Source of the DNA: DYEC01 sp034434695
GTDB taxonomy: Bacteria > Chloroflexota > Anaerolineae > Anaerolineales > Anaerolineaceae
NCBI GenBank assembly: GCA_034434695.1
Contig: DAOTYY010000015.1
Coordinates: 1 to 33,257 of the forward strand
DNA: 33,257 bases
Direction: 5' to 3'
In this document: in pieces, positions 25,938 to 32,869 of the stretch
How the letters are laid out: every line of letters starts with the position of its first letter
How positions within the stretch are numbered: the stretch's first letter is position 1
The notes under the pieces: generated by a model
Databases searched by the model: none
The model's input: only the letters and a program-made list of their open reading frames with translations
What the model was told of the DNA's origin: nothing
Position numbers and translations under genes: made by a program

Positions 25938-27476
25938 TCACTTGGCATACTCAGTTGTGCGCGTCTCGCGAATCACGGTCACCTTGATTTGACCTGGATA
26001 TTGCATGGTTTCTTCTATCTTCTTGGCAATATCACGAGCCAAGCGAATGGCAGCCAGATCATCAATTTCTTCCGGCTTGACAATAATCCGCACTTCACGA
26101 CCAGCCTGAATGGCGTAACTTTGCTGCACACCTTTGTGTGAATTCGCCACTTCCTCCAGAGCGCGTAATCGTTTGATATACTGCTCCAGGTCTTCACGCC
26201 GTGCGCCAGGCCGCGCGCCAGAAATTGCATCAGCAGCTTCAACAATCACCGCTTCCACACTTTCCTGTTCAACCTCGTGGTGATGAGACGCAATGATATT
26301 GACCACCTTGGGGTGGGCACCGTGACGGGCGGCAAATTCAGCCCCAATTGCAGCATGGGTGCCTTCCGTGTTATGATCCATCGCCTTGCCAAGATCGTGA
26401 AGCAACGCGCCTGCCCGTGCAATTTCAGCATCTGCGCCCAATTCTGAGGCAATAATCGAAGCCAGCTTTGCCACCTCAACCGCATGAGCAAGCTGATTTT
26501 GTCCATATGAGGTGCGGTACTTCAACCGTCCCAACATCTTGATTACTTCGGGATGCAACCCAACGACCCCTGCGTCAAAAGCCGCCTCATCACCGGCTTC
26601 GATAATTGCGCGTTCAACTTCGCGCTGCTCTTCTGCCAGAACCTTCTCAATATGTGCCGGGTGGATACGACCGTCCAGAATAAGGCGCTCCAGCGCACGG
26701 CGCGCAATTTCACGCCGTACGGGGTCAAAACAAGAAATGGTCACTGACTCCGGTGTATCATCCACAATCACATCAACCCCAGCCGCCTGTTCAAAAGCGC
26801 GGATGTTCCGTCCATTCCGCCCGACGATTCTGCCTTTCATTTCTTCATTGGGCAAGGTCACAATTGAGGAACACACCTCGGCAACATGATCCGAAGCCAC
26901 CCGTTGAATAGCATCAGCGATGATCTCTCGGGCGCGTTTTTCGCCTTCCGAGCGCGCCTCTGTTTCGATCTGGCGGATAATGCGCGCCATATCGTTTCGC
27001 GCCTCTTTCTCCGTCATTGCCAGCAATTCATTGCGCGCCTCTTCCAGAGACATTTGCCCAACTCGCTGCAATTCCTCAATCCGTTGAGCGACGAGTTTCT
27101 CCACTTCATTGGCGCGTTTATCCAGGGCGCTTTGACGTTTGTTGAGTGCCTGTTCACGCTGCTCAAGCCGTTCAACACGGAAATCCAGCTCTGCGCGCCG
27201 CTTTTGCAGACGGTCTTCCTCGCGGGATAACTCTGCTCGCCTGCGCGCAATCTCATTTTCAGCTTCGCGCAGAATCTTCAGCGCATTATCTTTTGCTTCC
27301 AGCACGATTTGCTGAGCTTTCTCTTTGCTGGTTTGCAAAATATTTTCTACTTGGAATTGCTGTGCCTGCCGATACCGTTCAGCCATTAAACGACTGACGA
27401 AGTAAGCGATTACCGCAACCAGCAGTACATCACCTAATGCCAGCAAGATAACAAAACCGATCCCTATACCGTTCAT
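25938..27476 (-). CDS. rny: Ribonuclease Y
   Basis: A membrane-anchored endoribonuclease that starts mRNA decay. The protein is 512 residues from ATG 27474-27476; the longer open frame to 27617 would run into recX and is rejected. The N-terminal helix (about residues 4-27) is followed by a long charged coiled coil (about 30-190). A KH domain contains EEMKGRIVGRNGRNIRAFE, and an HD domain contains ALLHDLGKAMDH (HD at about 360-361) with ASHHHEVE. The order and size are typical. It begins 11 bases after the recX stop, so recX-rny is likely one leftward transcript. A weak AGGA precedes the start. Confidence 0.96.
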   Translation of the reverse strand: MNGIGIGFVILLALGDVLLVAVIAYFVSRLMAERYRQAQQFQVENILQTSKEKAQQIVLEAKDNALKILREAENEIARRRAELSREEDRLQKRRAELDFRVERLEQREQALNKRQSALDKRANEVEKLVAQRIEELQRVGQMSLEEARNELLAMTEKEARNDMARIIRQIETEARSEGEKRAREIIADAIQRVASDHVAEVCSSIVTLPNEEMKGRIVGRNGRNIRAFEQAAGVDVIVDDTPESVTISCFDPVRREIARRALERLILDGRIHPAHIEKVLAEEQREVERAIIEAGDEAAFDAGVVGLHPEVIKMLGRLKYRTSYGQNQLAHAVEVAKLASIIASELGADAEIARAGALLHDLGKAMDHNTEGTHAAIGAEFAARHGAHPKVVNIIASHHHEVEQESVEAVIVEAADAISGARPGARREDLEQYIKRLRALEEVANSHKGVQQSYAIQAGREVRIIVKPEEIDDLAAIRLARDIAKKIEETMQYPGQIKVTVIRETRTTEYAK

Positions 27477-27487
27477 ATTCTTTTTTC

Positions 27488-28135
27488 CTAATTTTCCAAG
27501 TGATTCCCTGTCGGATTGGCCTCTTTCCATGCTCGACGCACCACAGAGGATATTGTTCCGTAACCAAAACCGCGACGAGCGAGAAAACCACTCAGTCGGG
27601 TGCGAAAGGTCTCCCAATCCAGCCCCTCCAGGCGTCTCGCATAGCGGCTGGCTGCCCGATAAGCCAGTGCTTCTTCATCGGGATTCTCCGACAGAGTATG
27701 TTGTATGATTTCCTCTGCCACACCTTTTTGCCGCAGCTCCATTGCCAAAACACGGCGGCTGCGCGGGCGATAATCATTGCGATTCTCGACCCACAGCTTA
27801 GAAAATTGCTGGTCATCCAGATAGCCGCTGTTTTTCAACCGCTCAATGACTGTCCGAACCACATTCGGTTCAAAGCCTGCCATCTGCAGTTTTTGCTCCA
27901 TTTCATGTTTAGAGCGCGGGCGATGAGCCAGAAAACGCAGCGCCCGCTGAAACGCTACTTCAGCCACGTCTTCTTCCTGAAGCTGTTTGATTTTCTCATC
28001 ACTGAGCATTTGTCCGACATGCAACCAAGCTGCAACGATGCGTGATAACCCAAAAGCAAACTCACCCTCCAGATATACATTGATCCGGTCAGGATTCCTT
28101 TTCTGAGCTTTGAGAGCAGTAATTTTTCTCTCCAT
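27488..28135 (-). CDS. recX: Regulatory protein RecX
   Basis: A modulator that binds RecA filaments and limits or regulates recombination. The protein is 215 residues with the three-helix repeats of the family. Typical blocks are FQRALRFLAHRPRSKHEMEQKL, IERLKNSGYLDDQQFSKLWVENRN, RPRSRRVLAMELRQKG and a final FLARRGFGYGTISSVVRRAW. recA is not adjacent in this window. No Shine-Dalgarno is visible before ATG 28133-28135. Instead a terminator-like hairpin with a U-rich tail ends a few bases before the start (28139-28178), so expression may depend on attenuation or readthrough. rny follows after 11 bases. Confidence 0.92.
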   Translation of the reverse strand: MERKITALKAQKRNPDRINVYLEGEFAFGLSRIVAAWLHVGQMLSDEKIKQLQEEDVAEVAFQRALRFLAHRPRSKHEMEQKLQMAGFEPNVVRTVIERLKNSGYLDDQQFSKLWVENRNDYRPRSRRVLAMELRQKGVAEEIIQHTLSENPDEEALAYRAASRYARRLEGLDWETFRTRLSGFLARRGFGYGTISSVVRRAWKEANPTGNHLEN

Positions 28136-28138
28136 CGT

Positions 28139-28178
28139 TAAAATACAAAGCCGTAGCCCTGACTCAACAGCCTACGGC
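28139..28178 (-). terminator. Terminator-like hairpin directly upstream of recX
   Basis: On the reverse strand GCCGTAG (28178-28172) pairs with CTACGGC (28156-28150), with an inner CTG/CAG pairing. The stem is followed by TTTGTATTTT. The recX ATG begins 14 bases after the stem. It could be an attenuator in the recX leader or the end of an upstream small transcript. Confidence 0.45.
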
Positions 28179-28352
28179 GGTCAACGTAAAAATTGAAAGC
28201 TCCAGATAAGAATGGCCCGGCTCTGCCAAAAAACTTACCAGCGTTAGCAGAAAAACCGTATCATCACTATCACAAGACTATCCTCTGATCTGCAACAATT
28301 CGATCGCTTAGTCTCCTGATCTTCTAGGCCATTTTGTTCATTTTGTTGTGAC

Positions 28353-28384
28353 AGGTTCAAAATAACAAGTTAAAATTTGAACCT
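28353..28384. repeat. Long palindrome AGGTTCAAA-14-TTTGAACCT
   Basis: Perfect 9-bp arms at 28353-28361 and 28376-28384 enclose a 14-base centre that itself contains TAAC-AA-GTTA. No U run follows on either strand, so it looks more like a protein-binding site than a terminator. The function is unknown. Confidence 0.5.
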
Positions 28385-28386
28385 CT

Positions 28387-28431
28387 CAAAAAACCGGTGT
28401 CTGAACATCAGCGTACCTTCTTCAGAAACCG
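28387..28431 (-). terminator. Intrinsic terminator on the reverse strand
   Basis: On the reverse strand CGGTTTCTGAA (28431-28421) pairs with TTCAGACACCG (28405-28395) with one mismatch and a 15-base loop. G and TTTTTT follow directly (28394-28388). This is a textbook shape. No recognised gene ends upstream of it on that strand, which suggests a non-coding transcript. Confidence 0.55.
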
Positions 28432-28533
28432 CTCATCCCTGCAGGGGTGCAAGATTTATCCGGGCTTTAATAATCAATATCTCAAGTCAAAACCGCCGTC
28501 TGGCAATTCTCTCAAATTTCTTAATCCAAATTT
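28387..28533 (-). ncRNA. Candidate small RNA of about 147 bases
   Basis: Inferred only from an extended -10 box at 28540-28548 and an intrinsic terminator ending at 28388 on the same strand, with no open frame between. The body contains a CCCTGCAGGG palindrome (28437-28446). It does not match 6S, SRP, tmRNA or a riboswitch class that I can recognise. Confidence 0.3.
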
Positions 28534-28539
28534 TACAAT

Positions 28540-28548
28540 ATTATAACA
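28540..28548 (-). promoter_or_regulatory. Extended -10 promoter candidate
   Basis: The reverse strand reads TGTTATAAT, an exact TGn-TATAAT. It is the third such box on this strand in the window (with mreB and rpoC). Transcription would run toward recX through the terminator at 28388-28431. Confidence 0.4.
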
Positions 28549-28793
28549 TTAAGAAGAGTCTTTTCCTCTGATCTTCGGACATAAATTCGGACAGGTTGGT
28601 GAAATTCTCAAAGCAAAAGGCAACATAGATTATTTTCTGGCATTGGAGAAATACTTTCAACACGCTCTCACTTATAGATGCCCCAAAGAAATCAAGGAGG
28701 TTGCAATATTCGCGTCTAAATTTTTGTTCTTCATTCGTTGCGCTGACAAGCGAATGCGCGTGTTGGTAGTACAATTACTATCTTGAGACAACC

Positions 28794-29522
28794 ATGACTA
28801 ACCGTTGGCTTAACCTTTTGGCTGTTTTTGCCCACCCCGATGATGAGACATTCCGACCGGGTGGGACGCTGGCATTGCTTGCTTTAAGCGGAGTGCATGT
28901 CCACCTGCTGACGGCCACACGCGGACAAGCCGGGTCAAGTGGTGATCCGCCGCTGTGTTTGCCGGAAGAATTGCCGGCAATGCGCGAGCGAGAATTACGC
29001 TGTGCCTGCGCTACACTGGGCATTCAGCCGCCTCGCCTGCTGGATTACGAGGACAGTAAACTGGCAGAAGCCAACACTGAACAGGTTACCGCGGAAATTC
29101 TGGAGAGCATCCACGAGATCCAACCCCAAGTCTTGCTTACTTTCGGTCCGGATGGACTTTCTGGTCATCCGGACCATATCGCTGTCGGTTAGTGGACTGC
29201 CGAATCTTACCGGCGTAGCCCAGAGATTGTTGCTCTGTACACCGTTGCTGTACCACAGTCACTGGCCCGAACTCTAGACATGCGCCAGGTTCATCCTGTC
29301 GCCGATAAAACGATTGCGCTTGCGGTGGATGTGTCGTCTGTCTGGGAGATCAAACTGGCTGCCATACGCTGTCATGCCACGCAATTGAGTTCATCGCCCA
29401 TGATGAGCGCACCTGCAGAACGCCAGCGCTTGTTCTTTGGAAGGGAATATTTTGTGCGCGCTGCTTTGCGCCACCCTGCTGATGATTTCCTACCAAATAC
29501 TCTAAAAGGATATCTACAATGA
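28794..29522 (+). pseudogene. PIG-L family deacetylase interrupted by an in-frame amber stop
   Basis: A LmbE/PIG-L-type zinc deacetylase that would remove N-acetyl groups from GlcNAc-containing or similar small molecules. The metal and catalytic motif AHPDDE is near residues 13-18, and the second motif GHPDH is just before the break. A TAG at 29190-29192 follows HIAVG. Translation continues in exactly the same frame as WTAESYRRSPEIVALYTVAV and runs on to 29522, giving 242 codons in total, the usual family length. The 3' end overlaps the ABC ATPase start by 4 bases (ATGA), the arrangement expected of an intact operon gene. TAG is a normal stop elsewhere here (wecB), so recoding is unlikely. 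This is probably a recent nonsense mutation or a sequence error. Confidence 0.8.
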
Positions 29523-30466
29523 CCTACGCCATTCAAGTTGAAGGATTGACAAAAATTTTCACCATTGGCAAAGGCCTGCCGCTTTTGCGCGCTGTGGATG
29601 GGATAGATTTCACCGTTCACGAAGGCGAAGTCTTTGGCTTTCTAGGACCCAACGGTGCGGGGAAAACCTCTACCATCCGCATGTTGACTGGGCTTTCCAC
29701 TCCCACAGCAGGAAGGGTCCAGATACTCGGTCTGGACCGTGAGAAAGATTTACCGCGGATTAAGAAGCGCATTGGCGTTGTGCCGGAAGCATCCAATTTG
29801 TATGACGAACTTACTGCATTTGACAACCTGGTCTTTGCTATGCAATTGTACGGCGTACCGCGGTCGGAACGCAAGGCGCGTGCCGAGTCCCTGTTGATAC
29901 GCTTCCACTTGAGTGAGAAACGGGACACGCCATTCGCCAAGCTCTCACGCGGCATGAGGCGCGCCTTGACAATTGCCGCCGCGTTGGTGCACCACCCACC
30001 GCTGATTTTTCTAGATGAACCAACCACTGGTCTGGATGTGATGAGTGCCCGCAATCTGCGGGGGATGATTACCAGCCTGCGCGACGAGGGAGTGACTGTT
30101 TTTTTAACCACGCACTACCTGGAAGAGGCTGAGCGTCTGTGCGACCGGGTGGCAGTCATTGTGAAGGGACAAATCGTTGCGCTCGATACAATTGACAGAT
30201 TGAAATCTGGTGTACAACAAAAAACAATCGTCGAGATAACGCTGGCAGGAGCGGACGGTCAACCTGAAAAGAGACGGATTGAATGTAACGATGGCGTTGA
30301 AGCCGCCATCCAAAGCCTTTTGAGCGAAAGCAGCGGGCAGCGTATCCTGGCGGTGGATACCCTGCGCCCTTCACTGGAGGATGTGTTCGTCCGGCTGACG
30401 GGTCTGAGCGCAGAGGTGATGCTGTCTGAGAAAAGCGGGAAGGGAGGCGGAAATGCTGTCGGATGA
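29519..30466 (+). CDS. ABC transporter ATP-binding protein, ABC-2 drug/antibiotic export type
   Basis: A 315-residue nucleotide-binding subunit that powers an exporter with the next gene. Walker A is GPNGAGKTS (about residues 42-50), the signature is LSRGMRRAL, Walker B is LIFLDEPTTGLD and the switch histidine is in LTTHYLEEAERLCDRV. A C-terminal extension of about 90 residues (from near residue 225) is typical of DrrA/CcmA-like ATPases. The start lies in the stop codon of the PIG-L gene (ATGA), and the end overlaps the permease by 14 bases, so the three are translationally coupled. G/C-rich third codon positions look higher than in genes left of 28 kb, a hint of separate origin. The cargo is unknown. 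Confidence 0.93.
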   Translation: MTYAIQVEGLTKIFTIGKGLPLLRAVDGIDFTVHEGEVFGFLGPNGAGKTSTIRMLTGLSTPTAGRVQILGLDREKDLPRIKKRIGVVPEASNLYDELTAFDNLVFAMQLYGVPRSERKARAESLLIRFHLSEKRDTPFAKLSRGMRRALTIAAALVHHPPLIFLDEPTTGLDVMSARNLRGMITSLRDEGVTVFLTTHYLEEAERLCDRVAVIVKGQIVALDTIDRLKSGVQQKTIVEITLAGADGQPEKRRIECNDGVEAAIQSLLSESSGQRILAVDTLRPSLEDVFVRLTGLSAEVMLSEKSGKGGGNAVG

Positions 30467-31184
30467 CCTGCGCGGTATGTATTACATTGCCTTGAAAGAC
30501 CTGAAAGCCTATTATTTCAAGGCGCCCAACATCAGTTGGGGTATCCTGTTCCCATTTGCCTTCATCCTGGCATTTGCCATTCGCAATCCGGGCGATTTGC
30601 GCGCCCTGGTGCCCGGCTTGCTGGCGCTGACGATCTTGTTTGGTACGAGTTCGATGGAGGCCATCGTCATCGTCTTCGAGCGGCGGATCGGCTCACTGGA
30701 ACGATTACTGCTTGCACCGGTACGCCTGCCCGCATTGCTGGCAGGAAAATTATTGGGCGGCATGGCTTTTGGCCTGACGGTCACGCTGGTGGTGCTGGTA
30801 ATTTCCTTGCTAACATTCGGCTCAAGCGGGGTGAATTGGCTCATACTGATCCTGGCGCTTTTGCTCTCGGCCACCGCTTTTTCCGCGATGGGAGCGTTTG
30901 TCTCAGTGGCAGTCAAGGAAGTGTTTGAGGCACAAACGCTGGCAAATTTCATTCGCTTTCCGATGATGTTCCTGGGCGGCGTGTTCGTACCCCTGGATTC
31001 CATGCCGTTCTGGCTGCAAGTTCTTGCCCGACTGTTTCCCCTTACTTATTCCGTCGAGGCCTTACGCGCTGCGCTTTCTGGCGGAACATGGGCAATTGCA
31101 ACCCTTGACCTGGGAGCGCTGGCAGCTTTTAGCCTGGTGCTCTTCTTATCAGCCGTGTTCACTTTAGCACAGCGAATAGAATGA
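30453..31184 (+). CDS. ABC-2 type transporter permease
   Basis: A 243-residue integral membrane subunit with six hydrophobic helices. A short cytoplasmic N-terminus (IALKDLKAYYFKAPNISW) precedes helix 1. A conserved ABC-2 loop, FERRIGSLERLLLAPVRLPALLAGKLLGG, follows helix 2. The PLTYSVEALRAALSG block precedes the last helix. These are the marks of DrrB/NodJ-like permeases that pair with the ATPase just upstream. AGGGAGG sits 5 bases before the ATG, inside the end of the ATPase gene. The last 21 bases overlap the convergent macro-domain remnant. Together with PIG-L this could be a small module that modifies and exports a metabolite or lipid, which is inference from position only. Confidence 0.9.
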   Translation: MLSDDLRGMYYIALKDLKAYYFKAPNISWGILFPFAFILAFAIRNPGDLRALVPGLLALTILFGTSSMEAIVIVFERRIGSLERLLLAPVRLPALLAGKLLGGMAFGLTVTLVVLVISLLTFGSSGVNWLILILALLLSATAFSAMGAFVSVAVKEVFEAQTLANFIRFPMMFLGGVFVPLDSMPFWLQVLARLFPLTYSVEALRAALSGGTWAIATLDLGALAAFSLVLFLSAVFTLAQRIE

Positions 31185-31613
31185 CAGGATGAAAATGTCA
31201 ATGGGTAAATGTTTCAGGTAGTGTTCCATCAGCAGGCGAACTTGGGTTTCAAAATCCAACTGCCCATTGCCGCAGCCCAACGGTGGAAAAGCAATGCTGT
31301 GAATACCCATTTCGCTGTAAACTTGCACAAACTTCTTTAGCCCGGCCTCTACATACTCCAATCTCGATGGGGCGCGCCAGTATTCTTTGGCGGCAAAGTT
31401 CAGCACCCACTTTTGCGGGGTTTTGTACAGCCAGAGTTGTCCCACTTTGAATTGACCGCTCTCACACAAGGCGCGATATTGCACATACATTTCAGGGAAA
31501 AGCCGCTTGAATTCCAAGGCTACCCCTTTGCCCGAGATCTTCCAACGAATCTTTTGAATGCTCCCCGAACCGGGAATTACTTCGCCGGCTTTCGGGTATG
31601 GAAGACGGAGTTT
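31164..31613 (-). pseudogene. Chimeric remnant: RelE/HigB-type toxin fragment joined to DarG-like macro domain
   Basis: The open frame from 31613 to 31164 has no ATG. Its first part reads PKAGEVIPGSGSIQKIRW, the typical mid-region of RelE/HigB-type ribonuclease toxins. After a shared GKG it becomes VALEFKRLFPEMYVQYRALC, KVGQLWLYKTPQKWVLNFA and IAFPPLGCGNGQLDFE, the core of ADP-ribosyl-glycohydrolase macro domains like DarG. The macro part lacks its N-terminal strand and the Asn-containing ADP-ribose motif (NTVNCVGVM in relatives); the toxin part lacks both ends. The stretch from TTG 31515-31517 could still be translated (117 residues) but should not bind ADP-ribose normally. It ends inside the permease gene. 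The likely origin is recombination at a GGCAAAGGG-like microhomology between two toxin-antitoxin genes. Confidence 0.7.
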
Positions 31614-31662
31614 TTATAATACTAACAGGTCTGGCACTTTTATCACACCATGTGATGTCGTA

Positions 31663-31669
31663 ATAGTAA
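31663..31669 (+). repeat. Target-site duplication, left copy
   Basis: ATAGTAA directly abuts the left inverted repeat of the insertion sequence and is repeated exactly at 32776-32782. Confidence 0.8.
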
Positions 31670-32775
31670 CTGATGTTACGCAGCCTTGAGAGCTTGTAGT
31701 TCGTCAAAAGCGGTGCGGGTCGCCTTGAGATACAAATGTGCCCGCAAGGCAAAATGGTTGAGGTGTCGCTTGATTTTCAGACACTCCAATTTGAAAATCG
31801 CATACAGCACGGCAAAGACATGATTGTTCTGTGTGGCGACACGCCGCACGGGCGCTTTCCCCAACGCGGCATTCTGTTTGAGCGATTTATGGAAGACTTC
31901 CACCGGCCATCGTTTTTGATAGGTCGCCAGAATCAGTTTCCGCGTGACCGTTGTGTCACTGCAAGCCAGATAGAGAATTCCCGTGCTGCCATCTTTGTTG
32001 GTAAAGACCTGGCGCACGAACAGTACAGGAAAAGGCACGTCTTTGAGCCAGCCTGTAAACAGCGTCTCTTCTTGCCAAGGCAGTTCTTCAATCGGCGTAA
32101 AGCGGTTGGCTTGATAATCTTCTTCGCTTACAGCCGCCAAACGATTGGATTTCAGCGCACACACAAAGTCTTTTTCGAGTGTTTGTTTGATGTGGCACAT
32201 ATTTTCCTTCGAGGCAAACCAAGTGTCGAACAAAACAAAGCGAAACTTCAACTTGTTCTGCGCACACACATCCAGCATAGTTCAACTCGTTTTTGGTTAC
32301 CAGACTGGCTCGTTTGCGCTTGCGCGTTTTGAGGTCGCAGTATTCGGCAGGCTTCTTGATCAACTCAAATGCGACCGGAATGGAGATATCTTCCACATGA
32401 TACAAGCAGTTGAGTAGATTGAAACCCTGGACCGCCCGACCTTTGCTATGGTCATAATGCCAGCACATCACTTCGTTCTCGTCTGTGTATGGCTTTTCCT
32501 GAACGGTATCGTCAAAAATCAAGACCGCATCTTCCCGCTCCACCTTGCGTACCGTGGTCTTGACTTCCAGCCACAAGTCTTTCGAGGTGTACTCGCCACC
32601 TGACAGAAAACGTGTAATCTGGTCGTGGCTGACTTGTCCATTCACCAGCGCCGATAACCCTGTCGCTGTGGCGTGTCCAAACGTGCTGAGCAAATAATCG
32701 GTGTAGAGTTCCAGGTATTCTTTGTTCATGTCCGAATCTTACTCGATTTTTGCCGCACTCAGTGCGTAACATCAG
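31670..32775 (-). mobile_element. IS4-type insertion sequence, 1106 bp
   Basis: The element is bounded by perfect 13-bp terminal inverted repeats, CTGATGTTACGCA at 31670-31682 and its complement at 32763-32775, and flanked by the 7-bp duplication ATAGTAA. It contains one leftward transposase reading frame, which is broken by a frameshift. The ends look complete. The exact duplication and repeats suggest insertion was not ancient. The family label rests on the transposase YREK motif; a 7-bp duplication is shorter than many IS4 members give. Confidence 0.85.
31676..32729 (-). pseudogene. IS4-type DDE transposase, frameshifted
   Basis: The N-terminal part (32729 to about 32285) carries LIFDDTVQEKPYTDENE with the first catalytic Asp. 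It then falls out of frame after VTKNELN. The C-terminal part (from about 32278 to 31676) resumes with MLDVCAQNKLKFRFVLFDTWFASKENM, holding the second Asp. It contains YQKRWPVEVFHKSLK, an exact Y-2-R-3-E-6-K signature with the catalytic Glu. Between the halves only 4 bases separate TTG and ATG where relatives have about 9, so a short deletion of about 5 bases is likely. The stop codon TAA lies within the left terminal repeat. As written the enzyme is inactive. Confidence 0.85.
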
Positions 32776-32782
32776 ATAGTAA
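32776..32782 (+). repeat. Target-site duplication, right copy
   Basis: ATAGTAA next to the right inverted repeat, identical to 31663-31669. Confidence 0.8.
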
Positions 32783-32869
32783 GTTGTGGCCAGGCTTTAC
32801 CCATTGAAGCAAGTTCAACGCCAGTTTCGGTAAGCAGTGTCAGCTCCTCAGGCATTACCCCCGGTAGAG

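Larger units (their letters stand above)
28136..28793. other. 658-base intergenic region between recX and the PIG-L gene
   Basis: No convincing protein gene is present. The only sizeable reverse frame, 28541-28774, starts with TTG and resembles nothing I know. The region is AT-rich and holds several structured elements on the reverse strand: an extended -10 box, an intrinsic terminator, a palindrome and a hairpin next to recX. Each is listed separately. The part 28550-28793 shows nothing else that I can support. Confidence 0.6.

Noticed and set aside
28377..28571. A 64-residue forward frame in the same gap
   Set aside because: Poor composition, no ribosome binding site, and it crosses the terminator hairpin.
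28541..28774. A 77-residue reverse frame in the recX-PIG-L gap
   Set aside because: It starts with TTG, lacks a ribosome binding site, resembles no family I know, and its end overlaps the promoter candidate.
29190..29192. Amber codon recoded as an amino acid
   Set aside because: TAG ends wecB normally in this window, and there is no nearby sign of pyrrolysine or suppressor machinery.
31642..31656. Small inverted repeat ATCACA-CCA-TGTGAT next to the IS
   Set aside because: The arms are only 6 bp and no U run follows. Such repeats arise by chance, and its position does not tie it to a gene.
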